Below, piece by piece: positions 1 to 6,387 of a stretch of 8,099 nt of DNA; position 1 is the stretch's first letter, and the number at the start of each line of letters is the position of its first letter. Source of the DNA: Candidatus Chloroheliales bacterium (GTDB lineage: Bacteria > Chloroflexota > Chloroflexia > QHBQ01); contig QHBQ01000031.1 in the NCBI GenBank assembly GCA_003243865.1, positions 1-8,099 of the forward strand, written 5' to 3'. A program made the position numbers and the translations under genes. The notes below the pieces were generated by a model that did not search any database, was not told where the DNA came from, and worked only from the letters and a program-made list of their open reading frames with translations.

Positions 1-1769
1 ATGGCGTAGTAGAAGACGTTGCCATTGATGTCCACGAAGGGGTTCGGGCAATCGGTAGGCGTTGCACTTGCCGCTGGCGTGTTGGTGGGTCTGGCGGGGG
101 TATCGGTGGGACCGCCTGGTGTGTTGGTCGGCGCGGGCGTGTCGGTTGAGCCAGCCGGAGTGTTCGTCAGCGTTGGCGTGTCAGTGTCGGTTGGCGTATC
201 CGTCGGCGGCAGCGTGCCAGTTGGCGTGCTGAACGGCGTGCTGGTAATGGTCGGCGGCCCGCTCGTAGCCGTTGCTGGCACGCTAGTGGCGGTGGCTGTG
301 TTGATAGGCGGCACTGAAGTAGCGGTTCTGGTTGCTGTCGGGGGCACAGCCGTGTTAGTCGCCGTGTTGGTCGGGGGCACAGCCGTGCTAGTGGCAGTGT
401 TGGTGGCAGGTAGCGGTGTGCTGGTGCGGGTCGGCGTGCCGGTCGGTGGCACAGGTGTGCTGGTAGCAGTGCTAGTTGGCGTATTGGTGCGGGTCGGCGT
501 GCCGGTCGGTGGCACTGGCGTGTTGGTCGGGGTGTTCGTTGCTGTCGGCGTGTTGGTGCGCGTCGGCGTGTTAGTGTTCGTCGGCGTACTCGTAGGTGTG
601 CTGGTAATTGCCGGTGTGTTGGTCACGGCCGGGGTGGGGGTATTGGTCGCACCGGGCGGCGTGGTGGGAGTGATGGTTGGTGTGCTGGTAGCAGTGTTAG
701 TTGGCGGCACAGGTGTGCTGGTAGCAGTGCTAGTTGGCGTATTGGTGCGGGTCGGCGTGCCGGTCGGTGGCACTGGCGTGTTGGTCGGGGTGTTCGTTGC
801 TGGCACGCTAGTGGCGGTGGCCGTGCTGGTTGGTGGCACCAGGGTAGCGGTACTGGTTGCGGTTGGCGGCACTGGCGTGCTGGTCACGGTGCTGGTCGGT
901 GGCACTGTTGTGCTGGTGCGCGTTGACGTGTTGGTGGCAGGCGGCGTGTTAGTCGCGGTGCTAGTTGGCGGCACTGGCGTGTTCGTCGCGGTGCCGGTTG
1001 GTGGCACTGCCGTGCTAGTGGCAGTGTTGGTAGCGGTGCTAGTCGGAGGCACCGGCGTATTAGTAGCGGTGCTAGTCGGAGGCACTGCGGTGCTGGTCGG
1101 CGTGTTCGTGCGCGTCGGCGTGCTGGTTGGTGGCACTGGCGTGTTAGTAGCGGTGCTAGTCGGCGGCACTGGCGTGTTGGTAGCGGTACTAGTTGCAGTC
1201 GTCGTGCTGGTACTCGTCGCGGTGCTAGTCGGTGGCATTGGTGTGCTGGTACTCGTTGGCGTGTTCGTGGCCGTACTTGTACTCGTCGGCGTATTGGTGC
1301 GCGTCGGCGTGTTAGTTAGGATGTTGGTTGGCGTGCTGGTCGGAGTGTTGGTTGACGTTGGCGTGTTGGTAGCCGTGTTGGTTGCGATCGGCGTGTTTGT
1401 TGGCGTGTTGGTGCGCGATGGTGTGTTGGTTGGCGTTGGTGTGTTCGTCGGTGTACTTGTTGAAGTGTGCGTTGGTGTGTTCGTCGGCGTGGCTGTCGGC
1501 GTATTGATGGGAGGGGTAAAGTCCTGTTGGTAGCCGACGGCAAGGGCGTAGTTGGGCGAGGCGGCGTTGCCCGCGAGGCCCTGCCCGAAGGTGGCACTGC
1601 TGAGGGTATAGCTGGGCGAGGCGAGACCTTCACCACCTGCGGCCCCGAACTGATACCAGCTAATATCGTAGTTGGGCGAACTGGCCGCCAGCACGGTGCC
1701 ACTAAGCAGCAGGGCTAGCATTACCCCCGATAGGCTACGAGCAAGGTGGCGGCGTTTTGGTGCGTTCAT
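1..1769 (-). CDS. Secreted Thr/Pro-rich stalk protein leading into an S-layer-homology-like domain (3' end outside window)
   Basis: The frame starts with ATG at 1769-1767 and stays open to the window edge (589 codons seen), so the C-terminus is missing. Residues 1-28 form a Sec signal peptide: basic [12 protein letters not shown], a hydrophobic run, then TVLA before ASS. Residues 31-84 carry two similar beta-type motifs ([12 protein letters not shown], and [17 protein letters not shown] followed by [10 protein letters not shown]), resembling the SxYxLxxTxGQxxxG segments common in Chloroflexota secreted proteins. Residues 85-573 are almost entirely Thr, Pro and Asn, with Ala, Val, Arg and Ser, in a TPTNT/TPTAT pattern, probably an extended and perhaps O-glycosylated stalk. 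Residues 574-589 read [16 protein letters not shown], matching the opening of an SLH repeat (FVD...aI). I infer a wall- or S-layer-anchored surface protein. The start is supported by AAGAAAGGAA six bases upstream. The repeats are seen directly; the anchoring role is inferred because only the first residues of the SLH segment are in view. Confidence 0.88.
   Translation of the reverse strand, partial: MNAPKRRHLARSLSGVMLALLLSGTVLAASSPNYDISWYQFGAAGGEGLASPSYTLSSATFGQGLAGNAASPNYALAVGYQQDFTPPINTPTATPTNTPTHTSTSTPTNTPTPTNTPSRTNTPTNTPIATNTATNTPTSTNTPTSTPTNILTNTPTRTNTPTSTSTATNTPTSTSTPMPPTSTATSTSTTTATSTATNTPVPPTSTATNTPVPPTSTPTRTNTPTSTAVPPTSTATNTPVPPTSTATNTATSTAVPPTGTATNTPVPPTSTATNTPPATNTSTRTSTTVPPTSTVTSTPVPPTATSTATLVPPTSTATATSVPATNTPTNTPVPPTGTPTRTNTPTSTATSTPVPPTNTATSTPTITPTTPPGATNTPTPAVTNTPAITSTPTSTPTNTNTPTRTNTPTATNTPTNTPVPPTGTPTRTNTPTSTATSTPVPPTGTPTRTSTPLPATNTATSTAVPPTNTATNTAVPPTATRTATSVPPINTATATSVPATATSGPPTITSTPFSTPTGTLPPTDTPTDTDTPTLTNTPAGSTDTPAPTNTPGGPTDTPARPTNTPAASATPTDCPNPFVDINGNVFYYA
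54..1517 (-). repeat. 1.46-kb degenerate tandem repeat encoding a (TPTxT)n stalk
   Basis: Nearly every third plus-strand triplet is a version of GTG, GTT, GTC or GGC, which on the minus strand reads as Thr, Pro and Asn codons. Units vary between TPTNT, TPTAT, TPTRT, TGTPT and TSTPT. Synonymous positions are mixed (ACG/ACA/ACC/ACT and CCG/CCA/CCC), so the repetition is stronger in the protein than in the DNA. The plus strand is strongly G/T-rich and the coding strand C/A-rich. Confidence 0.9.
448..802 (-). repeat. Perfect 97-bp direct repeat inside the Thr/Pro tract (448-544 and 706-802)
   Basis: The two segments are identical by eye over 97 bases at an offset of 258 bp, a multiple of three, so the reading frame is kept. 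The surrounding units diverge. A second related pair lies at about 270-340 and 795-865. This points to segmental duplication within the stalk-coding tract rather than pure single-unit slippage. Confidence 0.85.
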
Positions 1770-1775
1770 TGTTGT

Positions 1776-1785
1776 TTCCTTTCTT
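1776..1785 (-). promoter_or_regulatory. Ribosome-binding site of the Thr/Pro stalk gene
   Basis: The minus strand reads AAGAAAGGAA followed by six bases (ACAACA) and ATG. Nearly the same AGAAAGGAA stands before the GTG starts of the two paralogous surface genes upstream. Confidence 0.75.
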
Positions 1786-1789
1786 GCAG

Positions 1790-1865
1790 AGTGAAGATTG
1801 TAGAGTGTAAAATGTAGAATGTAGGTGGGTGTTCGCACTTCATCATTCTACATTCCACCTTCACT
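1790..1865 (-). repeat. Degenerate 7-bp tandem repeats forming an inverted repeat in the 91-bp intergenic gap
   Basis: On the plus strand five heptamers follow each other: AGTGAAG, ATTGTAG, AGTGTAA, AATGTAG, AATGTAG (1790-1824). The opposite sense comes back as ATTCTAC, ATTCCAC, CTTCACT (1845-1865). AATGTAGAATG (1811-1821) and CATTCTACATT (1844-1854) are perfect 11-bp complements around a 22-base loop, inside which GTG-TTCG-CAC can form a small extra stem. The array runs into the last codons of the upstream gene. No U-tract follows on the transcribed strand, so it may be an intergenic hairpin or processing signal rather than a classical terminator. Confidence 0.7.
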
Positions 1866-3813
1866 TGAGATTGACGAACACCGTCACGTAGCCATCCTTG
1901 TCGGGTGGGCTGGCAACCTTGCCGATGGGGTACTTGCTGTCGTCACTAGCGAGGGCGGCGTTGCCCGCCGCATCAAGGATGATGCGGTCGCCGATTGCCC
2001 CTCCCGCCACTTTCATGTGTACTTGGCCGAGGACCACCGCACTGAGGACATCGCCCGACCCAAAGCTGGTGGCCTGCTCGTCCACTTGCCAACCGCCGTG
2101 ACCGTCTTTCTCGGTGCCGATTTTCTTCATCCGATACTGCACCACGCCGACGGCGGCTTTGGCATTAGTGGCAGTGGCCTTGACCACGCCGAGGGTGGGG
2201 GTGCCATCCACCGTCTCGTTGTTGCCGTCCATCGCTACCACATCACCGGGGTGCAGCGGCGCAGTGCCGTGGTACTTGACCTGGATATCGTAGAACGCGC
2301 TGGCGCAGCAGCCGCCGGTCGCCACTACCTTGCCCTTGACGAGGACAGAGACATCGGTGGTACTGTTCGAATCGAAGTAGCCGGAGAAGCCACCTGGCCC
2401 GCCGCTGGTAGGAGCGTAGGAGTAGATACCATACTGCGTGGCAATGCCACCGCCGTCGTTGTTGAAGTAGCCACCGTAGCCAATGTTGCCGCCGGTGGAG
2501 GATGTCTGGGCTGCGATGCCGTACTGCGTGCCGCTGCCGCCACCGCTGTTGGCGAAGTAGCCACCATAGCCATTGGTGCCGCTGACGGAAGTTGTTTCAC
2601 CGCGGATGCCGAACTGCTGGCCGCTGCCGCCACCGTGATTCAAGAAGTAGCCGCCGTAGCTATTATAGGTGCCACCGGTCGAGTAGCTGTCGGCGTACAC
2701 CCCGTACTGCTGGCCGCCCCCGCCCCCGAAGTTGATGAAGCGCCCCGCGGAGGAGGTCTGGCTGCTGCCGCTGGAATGAACTTCAGCATGAACCCCCTCT
2801 TGGTAACCGCTGCCGCCGCCGTTGTTGTAGAAGAGACCTCCATAACCGCTGGTATTGCCGCTGGAGCTGGAGCTACCATTAACGCCAATTGTGCCGGTGA
2901 ACACGCCGCCCGCACCGCCGCTAGCTCCGCTCTGGCCGACTACGCCCGCGCTCTGCTGCTGGTTGGTGTTGCTGCTGGAGTTGCCATACAGACCATAGCC
3001 AGGGCTGTCGGCGAAAACCCCGTACTGCTGGCCGCCCCCGCCTCCGAAGTTGATGAAGCGCCCCGCGGAGGAGGTCTGGCTGCTGCCGTTGGAGTGAACT
3101 TCAGCATGAACCCCCTCTTGGTAACCGCTGCCACCACCGTTGTTGTAGAAGAGACCTCCATAACCGCTGGTATTGCCGCTGGAGCTAGCCAGCCCATTCA
3201 CGGCAGTCGCACCCTGAGCATAAAGTCCGGCGTTGTTGCTGCTGCTAAGGTCGGTATTGATGGCGTTGACTACCCCGTAGCGGTCGCTTGTCCCGCTGTA
3301 GCTGCCCGATACCACCGCACCCGCAGCGAGGGACATGGCGTAGGGGCTGGCGGTGAGCAACAGGCGGGGGGTCATCTCTGGGTCGCTGCCCACCTGCACG
3401 CCGAGGTAGAGGCTGTTCGCAAATTGGGCAACGATGGAAGGGTCTATCGTTGTGCCACTACCCACTTGGTAGGTGAGCAGTCCTTGCGCGTTGGGGGTGA
3501 TGCTGACTGGCCCCTCGGTAAAGATGGCAGTGCCGCCGCTGGGAACGGTGTAGATGCGGAAGGTGAAGTTGGTGGGGCTGGTTATCGGCTGCCCGCTAGG
3601 GTTGGTGAGGCGGGCCTGGAAGGTAATCTTGTAGGGAGCCTGGTCGTTGGGGCGGCTGAGAGTGGCGCTGAAGCCGCTGCCTGCGCCCGGCTTGGCCGCC
3701 TGCGCGGGGGATTGGCGGGGGGCAGTCTGTGCGCCCGCGCCTGCGCTCTGGCTGAGGAGCAGCGCGAGGGCTAGCAGGACGATTGCCGAAGCGAGAAGAC
3801 GATTGGTTTTCAC
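1861..3813 (-). CDS. Secreted Gly/Asn-rich repeat surface protein (paralogue of the upstream gene)
   Basis: This is a 650-residue protein with a GTG start at 3813-3811. That start is chosen because AGAAAGGAA lies seven bases upstream and a complete signal peptide follows directly (VKTNRLL, a long Ala/Leu core, then SAGAGAQ). The frame can be extended to 3879, but that part is only translated heptamer repeat. Residues 60-164 are the N-terminal domain ITFQARLTNPSGQPI...LGVQVGSDPEMTPRLLLTASPYAM, known from many Chloroflexota surface proteins. Residues 215-485 hold repeats of the type YGGYFxNxGGGSGxQYGIxA, with the aromatic F at 222, 253, 328, 359, 390, 420, 450 and 480, a period of 30-31 residues typical of a beta-solenoid. 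Residues 508-650 form a compact beta-rich domain (LHPGDVVAMDG, LGVVKATATNAKAAVGVV, VVLGQVHMKVAG, IGDRIILD, GYVTVFVNLK), resembling the C-terminal domain of phage-tail-like and Peptidase_G2-like proteins. Two adjacent cysteines (502-503), the only ones in the protein, precede it. Likely an exported adhesin or fibre; exact function unknown. Confidence 0.88.
   Translation of the reverse strand: MKTNRLLASAIVLLALALLLSQSAGAGAQTAPRQSPAQAAKPGAGSGFSATLSRPNDQAPYKITFQARLTNPSGQPITSPTNFTFRIYTVPSGGTAIFTEGPVSITPNAQGLLTYQVGSGTTIDPSIVAQFANSLYLGVQVGSDPEMTPRLLLTASPYAMSLAAGAVVSGSYSGTSDRYGVVNAINTDLSSSNNAGLYAQGATAVNGLASSSGNTSGYGGLFYNNGGGSGYQEGVHAEVHSNGSSQTSSAGRFINFGGGGGQQYGVFADSPGYGLYGNSSSNTNQQQSAGVVGQSGASGGAGGVFTGTIGVNGSSSSSGNTSGYGGLFYNNGGGSGYQEGVHAEVHSSGSSQTSSAGRFINFGGGGGQQYGVYADSYSTGGTYNSYGGYFLNHGGGSGQQFGIRGETTSVSGTNGYGGYFANSGGGSGTQYGIAAQTSSTGGNIGYGGYFNNDGGGIATQYGIYSYAPTSGGPGGFSGYFDSNSTTDVSVLVKGKVVATGGCCASAFYDIQVKYHGTAPLHPGDVVAMDGNNETVDGTPTLGVVKATATNAKAAVGVVQYRMKKIGTEKDGHGGWQVDEQATSFGSGDVLSAVVLGQVHMKVAGGAIGDRIILDAAGNAALASDDSKYPIGKVASPPDKDGYVTVFVNLK
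2689..2868 (-). repeat. 180-bp cassette, copy A (inside the 1861-3813 gene, residues 316-375)
   Basis: Aligned without gaps to copy B at 3007-3186 (offset 318 bp, 106 codons), it shows about seven mismatches by eye. It encodes two consecutive solenoid-type repeats (YGGLFYNNGGGSGYQEGVHA and AGRFINFGGGGGQQYGVYA). Similarity to copy C in the neighbouring gene continues past the cassette to about 2957. Confidence 0.85.
3007..3186 (-). repeat. 180-bp cassette, copy B (residues 210-269 of the same gene)
   Basis: This is the second copy within the same gene. The DNA on either side diverges sharply: copy B is preceded by GLAS where copy A has GSSSSS, and followed by PGYGLYGN where copy A has YSTGGTYN. 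The near identity is therefore confined to the cassette. Confidence 0.85.
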
Positions 3814-3820
3814 GGTAGTT

Positions 3821-3829
3821 TTCCTTTCT
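3821..3829 (-). promoter_or_regulatory. Ribosome-binding site that fixes the GTG start at 3813
   Basis: The minus strand reads AGAAAGGAA, then seven bases (AACTACC), then GTG AAA ACC AAT. The site, spacing and first codons match those before the internal GTG of the paralogue at 5988, which argues for this start over the ATG at 3879. Confidence 0.8.
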
Positions 3830-3835
3830 AGTGAG

Positions 3836-3917
3836 ATGATAGATGAAAGATGAAAGATGAAAGAGGGCCGAGGAGACAACTCCGCTTTATCTTTAATCTT
3901 TAATCCTTAATCTTTAA
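3836..3917 (-). repeat. Two heptamer arrays in inverted orientation in the 108-bp intergenic gap
   Basis: On the plus strand ATGATAG and three copies of ATGAAAG fill 3836-3863; TCTTTAA, TCTTTAA, TCCTTAA, TCTTTAA fill 3890-3917. The complement of the first array (CTTTCAT units) aligns with the second (CTTTAAT units), so the spacer can fold into a long imperfect hairpin. At its tip GGAG-ACAA-CTCC forms a short perfect stem. No convincing promoter is visible in the gap, which suits co-transcription of the flanking genes. Confidence 0.75.
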
Positions 3918-3921
3918 TCTG

Positions 3922-6240
3922 CTACTTGAGGTTGACGAACACAGTCACGTAGCCACCCTTGTCGGGCTGGCTCACTGCTCTGCCGATGACATAATCGCCA
4001 GCCTTTGCTCGGCTCAGGCTGCCATCAGCCGCGAGGGTCACGTGGTCGCCGAACTGCACGCCGCTGGCCTTCATCTGTACTTGGCCCATCACCACGACGC
4101 TGAGGGTGTCGCCGGGCTGAATGGTGTTGGCCTTGCCATCAATGTGCCAGCCGCTGGAGTCTAGTGTCTTGCCATCATTGGTGGTCTCCTTGTGTTCCTG
4201 CCAGTACATCCGGTTCTGGGCCGCACCCATGGCCATCTGAGCGTTCTGGGCGGTGGCCTTGACCACACCGAGCGTCGCTTCACCATGTACCTGATGGTTG
4301 TTGCCATCGAAGGCAAGCACATCACCAGGGCGAAGCGGTTCGCTGCCGTGATATTCAACCACCATGTCGTAGGAGGTGTGGGTGTCGAAGCTGAGGGCGC
4401 TGACGTGACCCCGAGCGTAGACTGAGGTATAATTGCTCGAGATATTGTAAGCATAGAAGTAGCCATCGTAGCTTGGGTTGTAGGCAGGGTCAGGGCCATG
4501 GCCACCTTGCGCATAGATACCATAACCACCGCCATCTGTCGCCGTCCCATCGGCACCATAGAAAGCCCCCCCATCTCCGCCAGAAGTGCCAGTGCCACCT
4601 CTCCCTTCGATGCCAGTTCCCCCGTTATTGCCACCGTGAGCAAGCACCCCTACATTGCTGATGCCTCCAAGGGCATATACACCAGCAGAAGTGCCATAGA
4701 ATTGCCCACCGTTTTGGCCGTAGCCGACCACGCCAAAAGCACCGGTGAATACCCCGCCTACACCGATGTTGAGGTCGGTACTCTGCCCCACTACGCCAGC
4801 GCTCTGCTGTTGGGCGGTGCTGGCGTTTGAACTGGCGAACAGGCCATAGCCGGAACTGTCGGCCAGCACCCCATACTGCTGGCCGCTGCCGCCACCGTGG
4901 TTCACGAAGGAGCCGCCGTAGCCATTAGTGCCGCCGCTCGAGTAGCTGTCGGCGTACACCCCGTACTGCGGACCACTGCCACCGCCGAAGTTGAGGAAGC
5001 GACCTGCGGACGAGGCAAGGTTACTGCCGCTGGAATGAACCTCAGCATGAACCCCCTCTTGGTAACCGCTGCCACCGCCGTTGTTGTAGAAGAGACCTCC
5101 ATAACCGCTGCGGTTGCCGCTGGAGCTGGAGCTACCGTTAACGCCAATGGTGCCGGTGAACACCCCGCCTGCGCCGTTTGTAGCGCCACTCTGTCCCACT
5201 ACGCCTGCGCTCTGTTGGATGTTGTTAGCATTGTCGGACTGACCGTAGAGCCCCCAGCCGCTCCTGGCGTGTCCATATACGCCGTAGCGGTTCACTCCAG
5301 CAGGGCTGTTGTTGTTGTCAAAGTAGCCACCGTAGCTATCCTGGCTGCCGTCGGAGCTGGAGGAGCCATAGATGCCGGTTGCACCTTTGCCGTATAGCCC
5401 GGCGTTGCTGGAGTCGCTAACGTCGGTATTGATGCCGTTGAGGACACCGTAGTAGGCTTGATCTCTCTGATTCAGCGCACCATTGATAGTCGCGCCCGGA
5501 GCAAGGGACATAGCGTAGGGGCTGGCGGTGAGCAGCAGGCGGGGGGTCATCTCCGGGTCGCTGCCCACCTGCACACCAAGGTAGAGGGTACCCGCGAACT
5601 GGGCAACGATAGAGGGGTCAATCGGGGTGGCACTGCCGACTTGGTAGGTGAGCAGTCCTTGCGCGTTGGGGGTGATGCTGACTGGCCCCTCGGTAAAGAT
5701 AGCAGTGCCGCCGCTTGGAACGGTGTAGAGGCGGAAGGTGAAGTTGGTGGGGCTGGTAATCGGCTGGCCGCCGGGGTTGGTAAGTCGGGCCTGGAAGGTA
5801 ATCTTGTAGGGAGCCTGGTCGTTGGGGCGGTTGAGCTTGGCGCTGAAGCCGCTAGCTACGCCCGGCTTGGCGGCCTGCGTGGGGTATTGGCTGGGGGAAG
5901 TCTGTGCGCCCGCGCCTGCGCTCTGGCTGAGAAGCAGCGCGAGGGCTAGCAGAGTGATTGCCGATGCGAGAAGACGATTGGTTTTCACAGTAGTGTTCCT
6001 TTCTTTGTATAACTGGTCAGATGTCGGTAGCTGGTCGTCGCCGAGCGGCAAGGGCGCGGGCGTTGCCGTACCGCCGCGCCGCAGGGCGATGAAATCCACA
6101 AGGTCTTCGAGGCTGGTGAAGTAGAGGTGGGGGCCAGCGGGGACGTGTTCCACCGAGCCGCGCCACTGCGCAGCATGGCTGGCGTCGCCTGCTTCCAGCC
6201 AGACGCGCACGATGAACAGATGACGCACGTACCCTGACAT
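3922..6240 (-). CDS. WRGSVEHV-type domain fused in frame to a secreted Gly/Asn-rich repeat surface protein; secreted form probably starts at GTG 5988
   Basis: One stop-free frame of 772 codons. The first 57 residues (HLFIVRVWLE, WRGSVEHVPAG, LYFTSLEDLVDFI) resemble a small cytoplasmic domain that in Chloroflexota often stands alone. About 27 low-quality residues follow, then the surface protein proper: a GTG at 5988-5986 with AGAAAGGAA seven bases upstream and a full signal peptide (VKTNRLLASA...SAGAGAQ), giving 688 residues. Counting from that GTG, residues 60-164 are the ITFQARLT...VQVGSDPEMTPR...SPYAM domain; 215-515 hold irregular YGGxFxNxGGGSGxQYGVxA repeats with VVGQS...GGVFTG inserts and a Gly-rich stretch (425-495); 540-688 are the C-terminal beta domain (LRPGDVLAFDG, VVVMGQVQMKASG, GYVTVFVNLK). 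It is over 90% identical in DNA to the next gene across the N-terminal region sampled. A signal peptide 85 residues into the long product would be unusual, so two products from two starts are plausible. Confidence 0.85.
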   Translation of the reverse strand: MSGYVRHLFIVRVWLEAGDASHAAQWRGSVEHVPAGPHLYFTSLEDLVDFIALRRGGTATPAPLPLGDDQLPTSDQLYKERNTTVKTNRLLASAITLLALALLLSQSAGAGAQTSPSQYPTQAAKPGVASGFSAKLNRPNDQAPYKITFQARLTNPGGQPITSPTNFTFRLYTVPSGGTAIFTEGPVSITPNAQGLLTYQVGSATPIDPSIVAQFAGTLYLGVQVGSDPEMTPRLLLTASPYAMSLAPGATINGALNQRDQAYYGVLNGINTDVSDSSNAGLYGKGATGIYGSSSSDGSQDSYGGYFDNNNSPAGVNRYGVYGHARSGWGLYGQSDNANNIQQSAGVVGQSGATNGAGGVFTGTIGVNGSSSSSGNRSGYGGLFYNNGGGSGYQEGVHAEVHSSGSNLASSAGRFLNFGGGSGPQYGVYADSYSSGGTNGYGGSFVNHGGGSGQQYGVLADSSGYGLFASSNASTAQQQSAGVVGQSTDLNIGVGGVFTGAFGVVGYGQNGGQFYGTSAGVYALGGISNVGVLAHGGNNGGTGIEGRGGTGTSGGDGGAFYGADGTATDGGGYGIYAQGGHGPDPAYNPSYDGYFYAYNISSNYTSVYARGHVSALSFDTHTSYDMVVEYHGSEPLRPGDVLAFDGNNHQVHGEATLGVVKATAQNAQMAMGAAQNRMYWQEHKETTNDGKTLDSSGWHIDGKANTIQPGDTLSVVVMGQVQMKASGVQFGDHVTLAADGSLSRAKAGDYVIGRAVSQPDKGGYVTVFVNLK
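4948..5127 (-). repeat. 180-bp cassette, copy C (in the paralogous gene)
   Basis: This aligns without gaps to copy A at an offset of 2259 bp. It is more diverged in the half nearest 4948 and nearly identical in the half nearest 5127. The similarity continues past 5127 to about 5216. It encodes residues 288-347, counted from the GTG at 5988. Confidence 0.8.
5986..6004 (-). promoter_or_regulatory. Internal ribosome-binding site and GTG start of the secreted repeat protein
   Basis: The minus strand reads AGAAAGGAA, seven bases (CACTACT), then GTG AAA ACC AAT. It matches the start of the paralogue at 3813 in site, spacing and codons, and is followed at once by a signal peptide. Similarity between the two loci begins close to this site, which may mark the edge of the duplicated unit. 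Confidence 0.75.
6070..6240 (-). other. Small conserved domain (about 57 aa) at the N-terminus of the read-through frame
   Basis: It begins MSGYVRHLFIVRVWLE and contains WRGSVEHVPAG and LYFTSLEDLVDFIALRR. From memory this pattern (aromatic-IVRVW, WRGxVEHV, a Leu/Phe-rich closing helix) is a recurrent short Chloroflexota domain of unknown function, often encoded as a free-standing gene. It has its own Shine-Dalgarno site and start codon but no stop before the downstream signal peptide, so it looks like a small gene that lost its stop. No catalytic residues can be proposed. Confidence 0.6.
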
Positions 6241-6242
6241 AG

Positions 6243-6250
6243 CCTCTCCC
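6243..6250 (-). promoter_or_regulatory. Shine-Dalgarno site for the ATG at 6240
   Basis: The minus strand reads GGGAGAGG, two bases, then ATG. It supports real translation from 6240. It differs from the AGAAAGGAA type used by the three surface-protein starts. Confidence 0.6.
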
Positions 6251-6282
6251 TAATTCAACCCTCGATTTGACCTTATGAGGAG

Positions 6283-6314
6283 ATTATAGCCAGAGATCGT
6301 CCAAAAAACGTCCA
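6283..6314 (-). promoter_or_regulatory. Candidate activator-dependent promoter: TATAAT preceded by two TGGACG repeats 11 bp apart
   Basis: On the minus strand TGGACG (6314-6309), five T, TGGACG (6303-6298), nine bases, then a perfect TATAAT (6288-6283). The position 17 bases upstream of TATAAT reads ACGTTT, a poor -35 box. Direct repeats one helical turn apart in place of the -35 element are the known layout of SARP/AfsR and PhoB-type activator sites; SARP sites usually end about 8 bp from the -10. The start of transcription would fall about 35 bases before the ATG at 6240. Only the sequence is seen; activity is inferred. Confidence 0.45.
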
Positions 6315-6387
6315 TATAGGTGTGTAGTAGGAAAGGAGGGGATTTGGGCTGGAGGTGAGATGGCAAAGCGGGCGCATATGGCGCGCA

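Noticed and set aside
54..1517. CRISPR array
   Set aside because: Repeats are short, contiguous and in frame with a protein; there are no unique spacers of constant length.
19..1533. Long plus-strand frame of GVLV-type repeats (504 codons)
   Set aside because: It is the complement of the Thr/Pro tract. Its Gly/Val/Leu pattern follows from the antisense codons, it has no ribosome-binding site, and the minus frame has a signal peptide, a good start and an SLH-like end.
1811..1854. Classical intrinsic terminator
   Set aside because: The 11-bp stem is AT-rich with a 22-base loop and no U-run follows on the transcribed strand. It is kept as a hairpin-forming repeat only.
1825..3774. Plus-strand frame of 649 codons opposite the 1861-3813 gene
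   Set aside because: It lacks a start signal and recognisable domain, and is Ala/Val/Gly-rich only because the opposite strand codes Gly/Asn/Ser repeats with GC-rich third positions.
3814..3879. N-terminal extension of the 1861-3813 gene to the ATG at 3879
   Set aside because: The added residues are translated heptamer repeats. The GTG at 3813 has a strong ribosome-binding site, opens a complete signal peptide, and matches the paralogue.
4897..5949. Plus-strand frames opposite the 3922-6240 gene
   Set aside because: They mirror the similar antisense frames of the paralogue, showing that they arise from the repeat composition and not from separate genes.
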